DNA from: CALGLS01 sp965222105
Lineage (GTDB): Bacteria; Bacteroidota; Bacteroidia; Chitinophagales; Saprospiraceae
DNA: 64,000 nt
NCBI GenBank assembly: GCA_965222105.1
Contig: CBDCTQ010000045.1
Coordinates: 41,948-105,947 of the forward strand
Direction of reading: 5' to 3'
How positions within the stretch are numbered: position 1 is the first letter of the stretch; each line of letters starts with the position of its first letter. A program made the position numbers and the translations under genes. Positions 55,303-63,273 of this stretch are shown here, piece after piece. The notes beneath the pieces were generated by a model that was not told where the DNA came from, did no database searches, and was given only the letters and a program-made list of their open reading frames with translations.

Positions 55303-55838
55303 GCTCTCCTGTCTGAACTGGGATGGCTGGGATTTAATGGGATTTTTGGGAGCGTAACATTTGAACTACAATTTTATCCCAAACATCCCATATTGCGCGC
55401 TGGGCCCCACTGTCTGAACTGGGATGGCTGGGATTTAATGAGATTTATGGGAGCGTATACTTGAACTCTGGTCTTAATCCCAAACATCCCGCCCATCTCA
55501 TAAATCCCAGTTCAGACAAAGGGGCGCGGGATGGCTGGGATTATTAGGATTTATTGGATCGTAATATTTACCTCTGCACTAATCCCAAACATCTCACCCA
55601 TCCCATTAATCCCAGTTCAGACAAGGGGGCGCGGGGTGCCTGGTATTATAAGGATTTATTGAATCGCAATATTCACCTCCGCATTAATCCCAAACATCCT
55701 ACTCATCCCATTAATCCCAGTTCAGACAAGGAGGCGCGGGATGGCTGGGATTATTAGGATTTATTGAATCGCAATTTTCACCTCCGCATTTATCCCAAAC
55801 ATCCCACCCCTCCCATTAATCCCAGTTCAGACAAGGGG
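55303..55838. repeat. Array of inverted repeat arms, right part
   Basis: Two forward arms (near 55309 and 55410) and four reverse arms (near 55505, 55610, 55712, 55823) of the same family as 53865-54820. The last arm ends about 7 bases before the stop codon of smc, so the array fills the smc 3' flank. Confidence 0.85.
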
Positions 55839-55844
55839 GATGAC

Positions 55845-58800
55845 CTACACAATCTCCAAAGTAGCACTATGCTCCAACTCCCGGAAATCGACAGCACTCA
55901 TGTTGGAGACGCCTTGCTCCTGCATGTAGACGCCGTAGATGACATCCACAGCGGCCATGGTCTGCTTGTTGTGGGTGACGATGATGAATTGAGAATCCTT
56001 TGAAAAGCGCCGGACGATCTTGTTGAATTTTTCGATGTTGGCGTCGTCGAGGGGGGCGTCTACTTCGTCGAAGACGCAGAAGGGGGCGGGTTTGAGGAGG
56101 TAGAGGGCGAAGAGGAGGGCGGTGGCGGTCAGCGTCTTCTCCCCTCCCGACAGTTGGCTGATGCTCACCGGGCGTTTGCCTTTGGGCTTGGCAGTGATGG
56201 TGATGGGCGACTCCAGAGGGTTGTCGGGGTCTTCGAGGAGGAGGTCGCAGTCGTCGTCTTCGGTGAAGAGGGTGCGGAAGGCGTCGACGAAGTATTCACG
56301 GACTTTGTTGAAGGCGTCCATGAATTTTTCGGTGGCGGTGTCTTCTATTTCTTTGATGGTCTCGAGGAGGGATTCTTTGGCGTCGAGGATGTCGGTGCGC
56401 TGTTGGTTGATGGTTTCGTAGCGTTGGTGCATCTCGTCATAGGCCTCTACGGCCATGGGGTTTATTTCGCCGTAGTTGTCGAGACGTTTTTTGAGGCGCT
56501 CCACTTTTTCTTCGAGCTCGTCGATGGTCAGGTTACTGGAGGGCGTTTGGGCCATGACCTCCTCAATGGTGAGGTTGAACTCTATGCGCAGGCGCTCTCC
56601 GATGGAAGCCAGGTCGAGCCTGAATTCGTTGAATTTGTCTTTGAGCGATTGGATAACCATGTGGGTGTCTTGCCGCTTGCGGTGGAGTGCGCGGAGGCTG
56701 TCGTCGATCTGGTTGATGTCTCCGCGGGCTTCGAAATAGGTTTGTTCGGCGGCGGTGAGGCCTTCTTCTACAACGGCTTTTTCGTCGTAACGGATCAGGA
56801 GGTCGTTTTGCAATTGGACGATGTCTTTTTCGATCTGCTGCAGTTCGAGGCGTTCTTCTTCTATGGTTTTTTGATTGGTCTGCAATGCATGCTGGGTTTC
56901 TTCGAGTTGGCGCTCGTGGTAGGACAGTTCCCGCGTAATCGTGTGTACCTTGTTTTGTTGACGGACCACTTCGATGTTTTTGGCATTGAAGGCGGCAGAG
57001 GCGGCGCCCAACTCTTCCGCTATTTGCCGGAAGGAGCTGTCCTTGTCGGAAATGTTGGAGCGAGCAGTGGCCACTTCATTTTGCTTGCTCACAAGATCGC
57101 TTTCAATTTGTCGGTTGGCGGTGCTCAATTGACTTACTTCCTCTTCCGAAAACGCTGCTCTGGAACCGGCATCGCGCAGGATGGCTTCTATGTTGTCGAG
57201 CTGGGTCATCAGGGAGACCTTTTCCTGGGCCAGTTGATTGTAGCGTTCTTTTTCGCGGTCGATGGTTTGGGTACTGGTTTGGCTTTTCAACTGGTCGAGC
57301 CTGGCCCGAAGATTATAGAATTCCGACGAAAGTCGGGTCTCCTCCTGCTCGAGTTGTTTGATGACTTTTTCCAGTACTTCTAGGTTTTTCTTCCTGCCGA
57401 TTTTTTTGCCTTCAAAAAGGCCCACCGAACCACCTGAGAGGCTGTAGCGACGTTGTACCATCCGGCCGCTTTTCGACAACAGCACGATGTCGCGGTCCAG
57501 TTGCTGGGAGGTGATCTCATCGCTGTCGGTCATCAATACGCCGTGCAGGAGGTAGCTGATGAGGTTGCGGTAGGCCGGTTCTGTTTCCAGAAATTCGGTG
57601 GCGTGGCGGGTGCCGGGCACCAGGAAGGATTGTTCTGAATAGTCTTTGAACGCATCGAGTATGAAAAAATTGGCCTTTCCTTTTTGGGCCTTACCCAATA
57701 GCTGAATGGCCTGCCAGGCCTCTTCGACAGTTTGTACCACGTAGTAGTTGAGGTAGGGGTCGAGGTAGTTTTCGATGGCCACCCGATAATCTTCTTTACA
57801 GTAAAGGACGTCGGAAAGGAGTGGCACATTTTCTTTCCACTGTTTGCTTTTGCTTAAAAATTTGATGGATTCGGGAAATCCCTCGAGGTTTTCGATCAGA
57901 CTTTTGGTCAGCTTGTATTCGTTGCGTTTGGCGTCGAGTTTTCGATTGACATCGCTGATCTTTTTGCGCAAAGCCTCCATTTCCGCCTCTGTCTGTTGGA
58001 TGTCTTCCTGTTGCTGGGCTTGTTCTTTTTCGAGTTGTTGGAGTGACTGGGCGGATTGGTTCATCCGTTCTACCAGTTCGTTGAGTTGGCTTTCGAGCGT
58101 TTTCACTTCGGCATCTCTGCTTTCGATGGTGGCGCGGATGTTTTTGCCGTCCTGCTCCAGATTTTCGATCTTGCTGAGATTAATGGCTTTGTTTTTTTCC
58201 AACTCAAACACCGCTCTTTCCAATGTTTGCTGCGATTGGATGTATTCGTCCAATTCTTCTTTGAGGTTGGAATGGCTGCTTCTGATCTCTTCGAGTTCTG
58301 ATTCGGCCTTTTCGAGGGCTTGCGCCAAATGCGATTCCAGTTCTTTTTCCTGAGTCAGTTGGGTAGTGAAGCTGGAAATGCTCTCAGTCAACGACTCGAT
58401 GCGTTGCTGACCGGCGGTGATCTGATCGGAGAGTTTGACCTGATTGAGATGGATGAACTCTATTTTTTGTTCATAGATTTTTTTGTCGTTTTCCATGTTG
58501 CGGATCAGGCCGATCAGTTCATTGACTTCCCGCTGTTTGGTGCTGAGTTCTTTTTCTTTGTCGAGGTTGACTTTTTTTTCGTTTTCCAGTTTTGCTTCAA
58601 GCTGTGCCGACTCGGTTTCGAGTTGTCGGTAGCGGTCTTCTTCCTGTTGTATTTTGGTGGTGAGCTCTTGGTGGCGCCCTTTGTGACCGGTTAGTTTGTG
58701 ATTGGCCAGGTCGATGCTGAAGGTTTTGTACTGACCTTTCAACTCGTAAAACCGTTTGGCTCGTTTGGCTTGTTTTTCCAGGGTTTTCAGCTGGCCTTCG

Positions 58801-59393
58801 ATCTCGAAGAGGAGGTCTTCTACGCGGTCGAGGTCTTCAGTGGTGTTTTTGAGTTTGTTGAGGGTTTCGTGTTTTCGTTTTTTGTATTTGGAAATGCCCG
58901 AGGCCTGCTCAAACATGCGGCGACGGGCGTCGTTTTTGTCGTAGAGGATGTCGTCGACCATCCCGAGTGCGATGATGGCGTAGGAGTTGGAGCCGATGCC
59001 GGTGTCGAGAAAGAGGGAGCGGATGTCTTTGAGGCGGCAGGGCACATTGTTGAGCCGGTATTCGCTTTCGCCGGTGCGGTAGAGGTACCGGCTGATGGTC
59101 ACCACATTATAATCGGTAGGGAGGATGTTTTTGGTGTTTTCAAAGGTGAGGGATACGTGTGCCAAGCCACCTGGTTTTCGCTTTTTGGTGCCGTTGAAGA
59201 TGACGTTGGTCATCGCTTTGAGGCGTAGTTCCTTGCTTTTTTGTTCGCCCAATACCCAGCGGATGGCATCCACGACATTGGATTTGCCGGAGCCATTGGG
59301 CCCTACAATGCCGATGATGTCTTCGTCGAAATGGATGACGGTTTCATTGGCGAAGCTTTTAAAGCCCTTCATGGTCAGTTTCTGTAATCGCAT
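55845..59393 (-). CDS. smc: Chromosome segregation ATPase SMC
   Basis: 1,182 residues from the ATG at 59393 (MRLQKLTMKGFKSFANETVI); a TTG three codons earlier is less likely. The Walker A GPNGSGKSNVVDAIRWVLGE is at the N-terminus. Long coiled coils (about 165-500 and 670-1020) flank a hinge domain (about 510-665, FPESIKFLSKSKQWKENVPL onward). The C-terminal head has the signature LSGGEKTLTATALLFAL and Walker B FCVFDEVDAPLDDANIEKF. SMC condenses and segregates the chromosome with ScpA and ScpB, which are not in this window. The gene stands alone, with repeats downstream. Confidence 0.97.
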   Translation of the reverse strand: MRLQKLTMKGFKSFANETVIHFDEDIIGIVGPNGSGKSNVVDAIRWVLGEQKSKELRLKAMTNVIFNGTKKRKPGGLAHVSLTFENTKNILPTDYNVVTISRYLYRTGESEYRLNNVPCRLKDIRSLFLDTGIGSNSYAIIALGMVDDILYDKNDARRRMFEQASGISKYKKRKHETLNKLKNTTEDLDRVEDLLFEIEGQLKTLEKQAKRAKRFYELKGQYKTFSIDLANHKLTGHKGRHQELTTKIQQEEDRYRQLETESAQLEAKLENEKKVNLDKEKELSTKQREVNELIGLIRNMENDKKIYEQKIEFIHLNQVKLSDQITAGQQRIESLTESISSFTTQLTQEKELESHLAQALEKAESELEEIRSSHSNLKEELDEYIQSQQTLERAVFELEKNKAINLSKIENLEQDGKNIRATIESRDAEVKTLESQLNELVERMNQSAQSLQQLEKEQAQQQEDIQQTEAEMEALRKKISDVNRKLDAKRNEYKLTKSLIENLEGFPESIKFLSKSKQWKENVPLLSDVLYCKEDYRVAIENYLDPYLNYYVVQTVEEAWQAIQLLGKAQKGKANFFILDAFKDYSEQSFLVPGTRHATEFLETEPAYRNLISYLLHGVLMTDSDEITSQQLDRDIVLLSKSGRMVQRRYSLSGGSVGLFEGKKIGRKKNLEVLEKVIKQLEQEETRLSSEFYNLRARLDQLKSQTSTQTIDREKERYNQLAQEKVSLMTQLDNIEAILRDAGSRAAFSEEEVSQLSTANRQIESDLVSKQNEVATARSNISDKDSSFRQIAEELGAASAAFNAKNIEVVRQQNKVHTITRELSYHERQLEETQHALQTNQKTIEEERLELQQIEKDIVQLQNDLLIRYDEKAVVEEGLTAAEQTYFEARGDINQIDDSLRALHRKRQDTHMVIQSLKDKFNEFRLDLASIGERLRIEFNLTIEEVMAQTPSSNLTIDELEEKVERLKKRLDNYGEINPMAVEAYDEMHQRYETINQQRTDILDAKESLLETIKEIEDTATEKFMDAFNKVREYFVDAFRTLFTEDDDCDLLLEDPDNPLESPITITAKPKGKRPVSISQLSGGEKTLTATALLFALYLLKPAPFCVFDEVDAPLDDANIEKFNKIVRRFSKDSQFIIVTHNKQTMAAVDVIYGVYMQEQGVSNMSAVDFRELEHSATLEIV

Positions 59394-59499
59394 AGCTTGC
59401 AAAAGTACGGAATCCGGGGCTGTTATCGGCTGTAAATATTTTATAATTTTTCCACATTACGTCGGAATCGTTCTAACTCTTTATATTTCAGTCGGTTTT

Positions 59500-59605
59500 C
59501 TCGCCACGAAGACGCTACGCCACGAAGATTAACATAGAAAATTCCTCGAAACTTTGTGGCTCTCCCGAATAGAGTCCGGAACAAGCTGTGCCTTCGTGGT
59601 TAAAA
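59500..59605. repeat. Degenerate palindromic interspersed repeat
   Basis: TCTCGCCACGAAGACGCTAC ... ACTTTGTGGCTCTC ... GTGCCTTCGTGGTTAAA is a diverged member of the CACGGAGACACAAAG family. It lies upstream of the small membrane protein gene. Confidence 0.55.
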
Positions 59606-59632
59606 TCAAGCGATTATTTCTATATTTATTCC

Positions 59633-59752
59633 ATGAAAAATGAAGAGGCCCCTCCCGTTTTTTCTTCCTGGTCTCGGTTGTACTGGCTGGTACTGGTGGT
59701 TCACGTGCTGTTTATTGCATTGCTGACGGTACTGACGGGGTGGTTTGGGTGA
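59633..59752 (+). CDS. Small membrane protein (39 residues)
   Basis: ATG at 59633 to TGA at 59750-59752: a short polar start (MKNEEAPPVFSSWSRLY), then one membrane helix (WLVLVVHVLFIALLTVLTGW). Codon use fits the neighbours. It lies 238 bases upstream of the sodium:solute symporter on the same strand; small helper subunits of transporters are often found in such places. The assignment rests only on ORF shape and hydrophobicity. Confidence 0.5.
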   Translation: MKNEEAPPVFSSWSRLYWLVLVVHVLFIALLTVLTGWFG

Positions 59753-59779
59753 GCGTTAAGTAATGCTCAAAAAATAACT

Positions 59780-59910
59780 TCCTCGTTTATGGCTGCCTCC
59801 CTGCCTTTGCCGGCAGGCAGGTTTTGGCGCTGCACTTCCCCGAAATAATCGGGGCAGGCTGTTGAAAAGCCTCGCCGATGCTATGGCATCGCCTACGTTT
59901 TTCGCCTCGT
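59780..59910. repeat. GC-rich hairpin-bearing intergenic segment
   Basis: CTGCCTTTGCCGGCAGGCAG (hairpin) and CCCCGAAATAATCGGGG (perfect 7-base stem, loop AAT) lie close together between the small membrane protein and the symporter. No ORF. It looks like interspersed repeat debris; a terminator or attenuator role is possible. Confidence 0.45.
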
Positions 59911-59990
59911 TCAGCACCAAAATAGACTACCCAAAATCGGGAATTTATTTATTACGCATTACTAAGTCATCTTTTATAAAATAAATTTTA

Positions 59991-61689
59991 TTGAGCACCA
60001 CCGATTGGATCATACTCGCCTCCATTTTGCTGCTGATAGTAGGCTACGGCGTCTGGAAGTCCCGCAAAATAAAAAGCACGGAATCTTACCTCCTGGGTGA
60101 CCGCCAACTGAAATGGTGGACGATAGGCTTGTCGGTCATGGCTACCCAGGCCAGTGCCATTACTTTTTTGTCTACCCCTGGCCAGGCTTGGGAGGAAGGC
60201 ATGGGGTTTGCCCAGTTTTATTTTGGCTTGCCCATTGCGATGGTCGTACTTTGCATATTTGTGTTGCCCGTTTTTTACCGGCTTAAAAGTCTTTACGGCA
60301 TACGAATATCTCGAACAGCGGTTCGACCTCAAAACGAGATTGCTCACGGCCATTCTTTTTCTGATACAACGCGGACTGGCTGCCGGCATCACCATTTTTG
60401 CGCCAGCTATCATCCTCTCTACCATACTTCAGATCCCTTTGCTGGCCACTACCCTGCTCATCGGAATACTCGTGATCGTGTACACCGTGTTGGGAGGCTC
60501 CGAGGTGGTCAGCCACACCCAGCAGCAGCAGATGATCGTCATCTTGCTGGGTATGGGGGTAGCCTTTGTGGTGATCGTAATGCGATTGCCCGACGCCATC
60601 AGCGTGGTAGATGCCCTTGCCCTTGCGGGAAAAATGGATAAACTGGAGGTAGTGGATTTTCAGTTCGATTGGTCCAGCAAATACAACATCTGGTCGGCCT
60701 TGCTGGGAGGTACTTTTTTGTTTTTGTCCTATTTTGGCACCGACCAGTCGCAGGTACAGCGCTACCTTTCGGGAAAATCGCTGACGGAAAGCCGGCTGGG
60801 GTTGTTGTTTAATGGCTTGTTTAAAGTACCGATGCAGTTTATGATCCTTTTCGTGGGGCTGATGGTGTTTGTGTTTTATCAATTCAATTCTTTTCCCCTC
60901 CATTTTAACCGGTCGAATGTAGCCGCCCTTCAGTCGTCGGAGTTGAAAACGAACTATCAGGATTTGGAATCTCAACTTTCTGATGTTCAAGAGCAAAAAG
61001 AAACCGCCATCTATTCCCTTTTGGAGGCCATCCGGAAAGAAGAAGCAACCACCCATAAGGAAAAAGAAGTACTGCTTTTGCAAAAGCGGGAAAAAGGCCT
61101 CCGGGAAGCGGCCAAAACATTGATTGAGCAATACAATGAAGCACACCAAGCTAAACTCGAACCGGAAGATACCGACTACGTTTTCATCCATTTTGTGACC
61201 ACTCAATTGCCCATCGGTCTGATCGGATTATTGCTGGCCGTCATTTTTTCGGCGGCCATGTCGACCACTGCTTCGGAGCTGAATGCACTGGCTACCACCT
61301 CTATTGTCGATATTTACAAGCGTAATGTTAGAAAAGAGGCTTCGGATGGTCATTATCTATTCATGTCGAAGCTGTTTACTGTCATTTGGGGTGTGCTGGC
61401 CTTGTCTTTTGCCATGATGGCTTCTTTGTTTGACAATTTGATAGAGGCGGTCAACATCATTGGCTCCCTGTTTTACGGCACCATCCTGGGTATTTTTGCG
61501 GTGGCTTTTTTTCTGAAAAGGGTGAATGGGCAAGCTGTATTTGTCGCAGCTTTTGTTGGGGAATTCGTGGTATTACTGTTGTTTTACCTAGATTATGTCG
61601 AGGTGATTTCTCTGGCCTATCTTTGGCTCAACATGATCGGTTGTATGGTGGTAGTGGGGGTGGCTTGGCTGGTGGGGTTGCGGAAATAA
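59991..61689 (+). pseudogene. Sodium:solute symporter (SSS family), interrupted by a one-base frameshift
   Basis: The frame begins at a TTG at 59991 (LSTTDWIILASILLLIVGYG); an in-frame stop just upstream leaves no earlier start. It runs to VLPVFYRLKS and then goes out of frame. The other frame continues as LKVFTAYEYLEQRFDLKTRL and on to 61689. Dropping one A from AAAA at 60285-60288 restores an uninterrupted protein of about 565 residues with 13-14 helices. SSS hallmarks: WWTIGLSVMATQASAITFLS (helix 2), AYEYLEQRF, and the later sodium-site-type FLSYFGTDQSQVQRYLSGKS. A charged cytoplasmic loop of about 100 residues (about residues 300-400) is an insertion. The substrate is unknown. Confidence 0.85.
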
Positions 61690-61763
61690 AAAATGCCAGG
61701 GAGTGAACTCCCCGGCAATGGTTTGTCGTTCTGAAGGAACTTCTTTTGTTGGCAATGCATCAA

Positions 61764-63077
61764 TCACTTGCCACCGATCAGCTCTTTCTGCCAAACCCGT
61801 AGTTTATCCCAGTTGCCCTGAGCAGCCATTTTGGCTTGTTTGGGCCAGGTCTTCGGGTTGTGTATCTTGAAGCGGGTACCTCCGTTTTCGAGGATCGCTT
61901 TGATCTTTTTGGCGGAGGTGGTGGATAGCTGTGCGTAGGTCTTAATGCCGTTTTTGTTCAACAGTTGCTGAATCTTCGGGCCGATGCCTTCTACTTTGGT
62001 CAGGTCATCCTTTTTTTTCGAAGTGACCCTTGTTTTTCTGGCGGTAGACTTGGACTTTCCGTTGCGGGTGCTGCCGGAGTCGGCTTCATTGACGGTTTCG
62101 ATGATTCGTCGAACCACTTTGTAGGGATCTATATTGGAGGCGGGACGTCGATCTTCGAGGTAGCCTTTCCAGGTCTTTGCGGTGGTAACCGGGATGCGGA
62201 TGGAGGCACCCCTATCGCTGGCACCGTAGCTGAAGGTGCTGATGTGTTGGGTTTCGTGGAGGCCGGTCAGGCGCATTTCGTTGCCGGAGCCATACACTTC
62301 GATGTGAGCGAGGTGGTTGCGGCGGAAGGTTTCGAGGATGTTTTTGAAATAGGTTTCCCCGCCGGTATTCCGCATTTTTTTGTTGGAAAAATTGACATGG
62401 CAGCCGGAACCATTCCAGTCTCCTTGTACGGGTTTTGGTGCAAACTCCACATCGACTCCGTATTTTTCACAAATGCGGAACAGGAGGTAGCGGCTGATCC
62501 AGAGGTCGTCGCCAGCCGTTTTGGAGCCTTTGGCCAGACACTGGTATTCCCATTGTCCCAACATTACTTCTGCATTGATGCCGGTGATGTCGAGCCCTGC
62601 TTCGAGGCAAACGTCAAAATGTTCTTCTACAATGTCGCGGCCAGCTACATTGCCGTTGCCAACGGAGCAGTAGTACATGCCCTGGGGAGCGGGGTAGCCA
62701 TTGTCGGGAAAGCCGAGAGGGCGACCACTCAGTACGAGGGTATACTCTTGTTCAAAACCAAACCAGAAGTCGGAACTTTTGGGTACGAGGTGGCGGGTAT
62801 TGGAGGCGTGAGGGGTACCATCGGGGTTCAGTACTTCACACATGACCAGCCAGGCGTTTTTTCGTTGTGGATCTTTGTACGTAGTTACGGGTTGGAGCAG
62901 ACAATCGGAATAATGTCCATCGGCTTGTTTGGTGGAGCTACCATCAAAAGCCCATACAGGCAGTTTTTTGACATCACCTTTGTAGTTGGTCATGTTGATG
63001 ACTTTGGTTTTACTACGCAGGTTGGGTTCTGGAAGATAACCATCTAACCAGATGTACTCAAATTTTAATTTTGCCAT
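61764..63077 (-). CDS. glnA: Glutamine synthetase type II with C-terminal helix-hairpin-helix tail
   Basis: 437 residues. Residues 1-333 match GSII (the eukaryotic-like and Rhizobium GlnII form): EYIWLDGYLPEPNLRSKTKV, WAFDGSSTKQADGHYSDCLL, FGFEQEYTLV, YPAPQGMYYCSVG, INAEVMLGQWEYQ, WNGSGCHVNFS, GLHETQHISTFSYG and RGASIRIPV. It makes glutamine from glutamate and ammonia with ATP. Normal GSII ends near residue 340-370. Here a Lys/Arg-rich linker (about 334-357) and an added domain (about 358-437) follow, with the helix-hairpin-helix motif VEGIGPKIQQLLNKNGIKTY and then HNPKTWPKQAKMAAQGNWDK. The same tail type is known from other Bacteroidota proteins. Its role is unknown. Confidence 0.93.
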   Translation of the reverse strand: MAKLKFEYIWLDGYLPEPNLRSKTKVINMTNYKGDVKKLPVWAFDGSSTKQADGHYSDCLLQPVTTYKDPQRKNAWLVMCEVLNPDGTPHASNTRHLVPKSSDFWFGFEQEYTLVLSGRPLGFPDNGYPAPQGMYYCSVGNGNVAGRDIVEEHFDVCLEAGLDITGINAEVMLGQWEYQCLAKGSKTAGDDLWISRYLLFRICEKYGVDVEFAPKPVQGDWNGSGCHVNFSNKKMRNTGGETYFKNILETFRRNHLAHIEVYGSGNEMRLTGLHETQHISTFSYGASDRGASIRIPVTTAKTWKGYLEDRRPASNIDPYKVVRRIIETVNEADSGSTRNGKSKSTARKTRVTSKKKDDLTKVEGIGPKIQQLLNKNGIKTYAQLSTTSAKKIKAILENGGTRFKIHNPKTWPKQAKMAAQGNWDKLRVWQKELIGGK

Positions 63078-63247
63078 TGTAAAAAAGCAGATTTAGTAAA
63101 TGTGAATAAAAAAGGAATTTCGAAATCCGAAGGTGTTGGTTTTGACCATTTCATTCCGGTCTGTGGCCAAAAATAGAGTGGTCACGCAAAAGTAGGTATA
63201 TCTCCCTAAACCACCAAAAACTAAACTGAATAAGAACTAAATTTTGC

Positions 63248-63255
63248 TACCTTTG
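63248..63255 (+). promoter_or_regulatory. Bacteroidota-type -7 box upstream of the HhH protein
   Basis: TACCTTTG, matching TAnnTTTG, 18 bases before the ATG at 63274. No clear -33 TTG. Confidence 0.45.
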
Positions 63256-63273
63256 TTTGCGTAACTCCTTCCA

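Noticed and set aside
53865..55838. CRISPR-like look of the regularly spaced repeats
   Set aside because: Arms occur in both orientations, spacers are themselves repeated, and no cas genes are present.
56154..57383. A 409-residue plus-strand frame opposite smc
   Set aside because: Antisense shadow of the SMC coiled coil; the Phe/Val/Glu-rich protein mirrors the Glu/Lys/Gln codons.
60285..60288. Programmed ribosomal frameshifting in the symporter gene
   Set aside because: No slippery heptamer with a following pseudoknot was seen and SSS proteins are not known to use it; an extra base is simpler.
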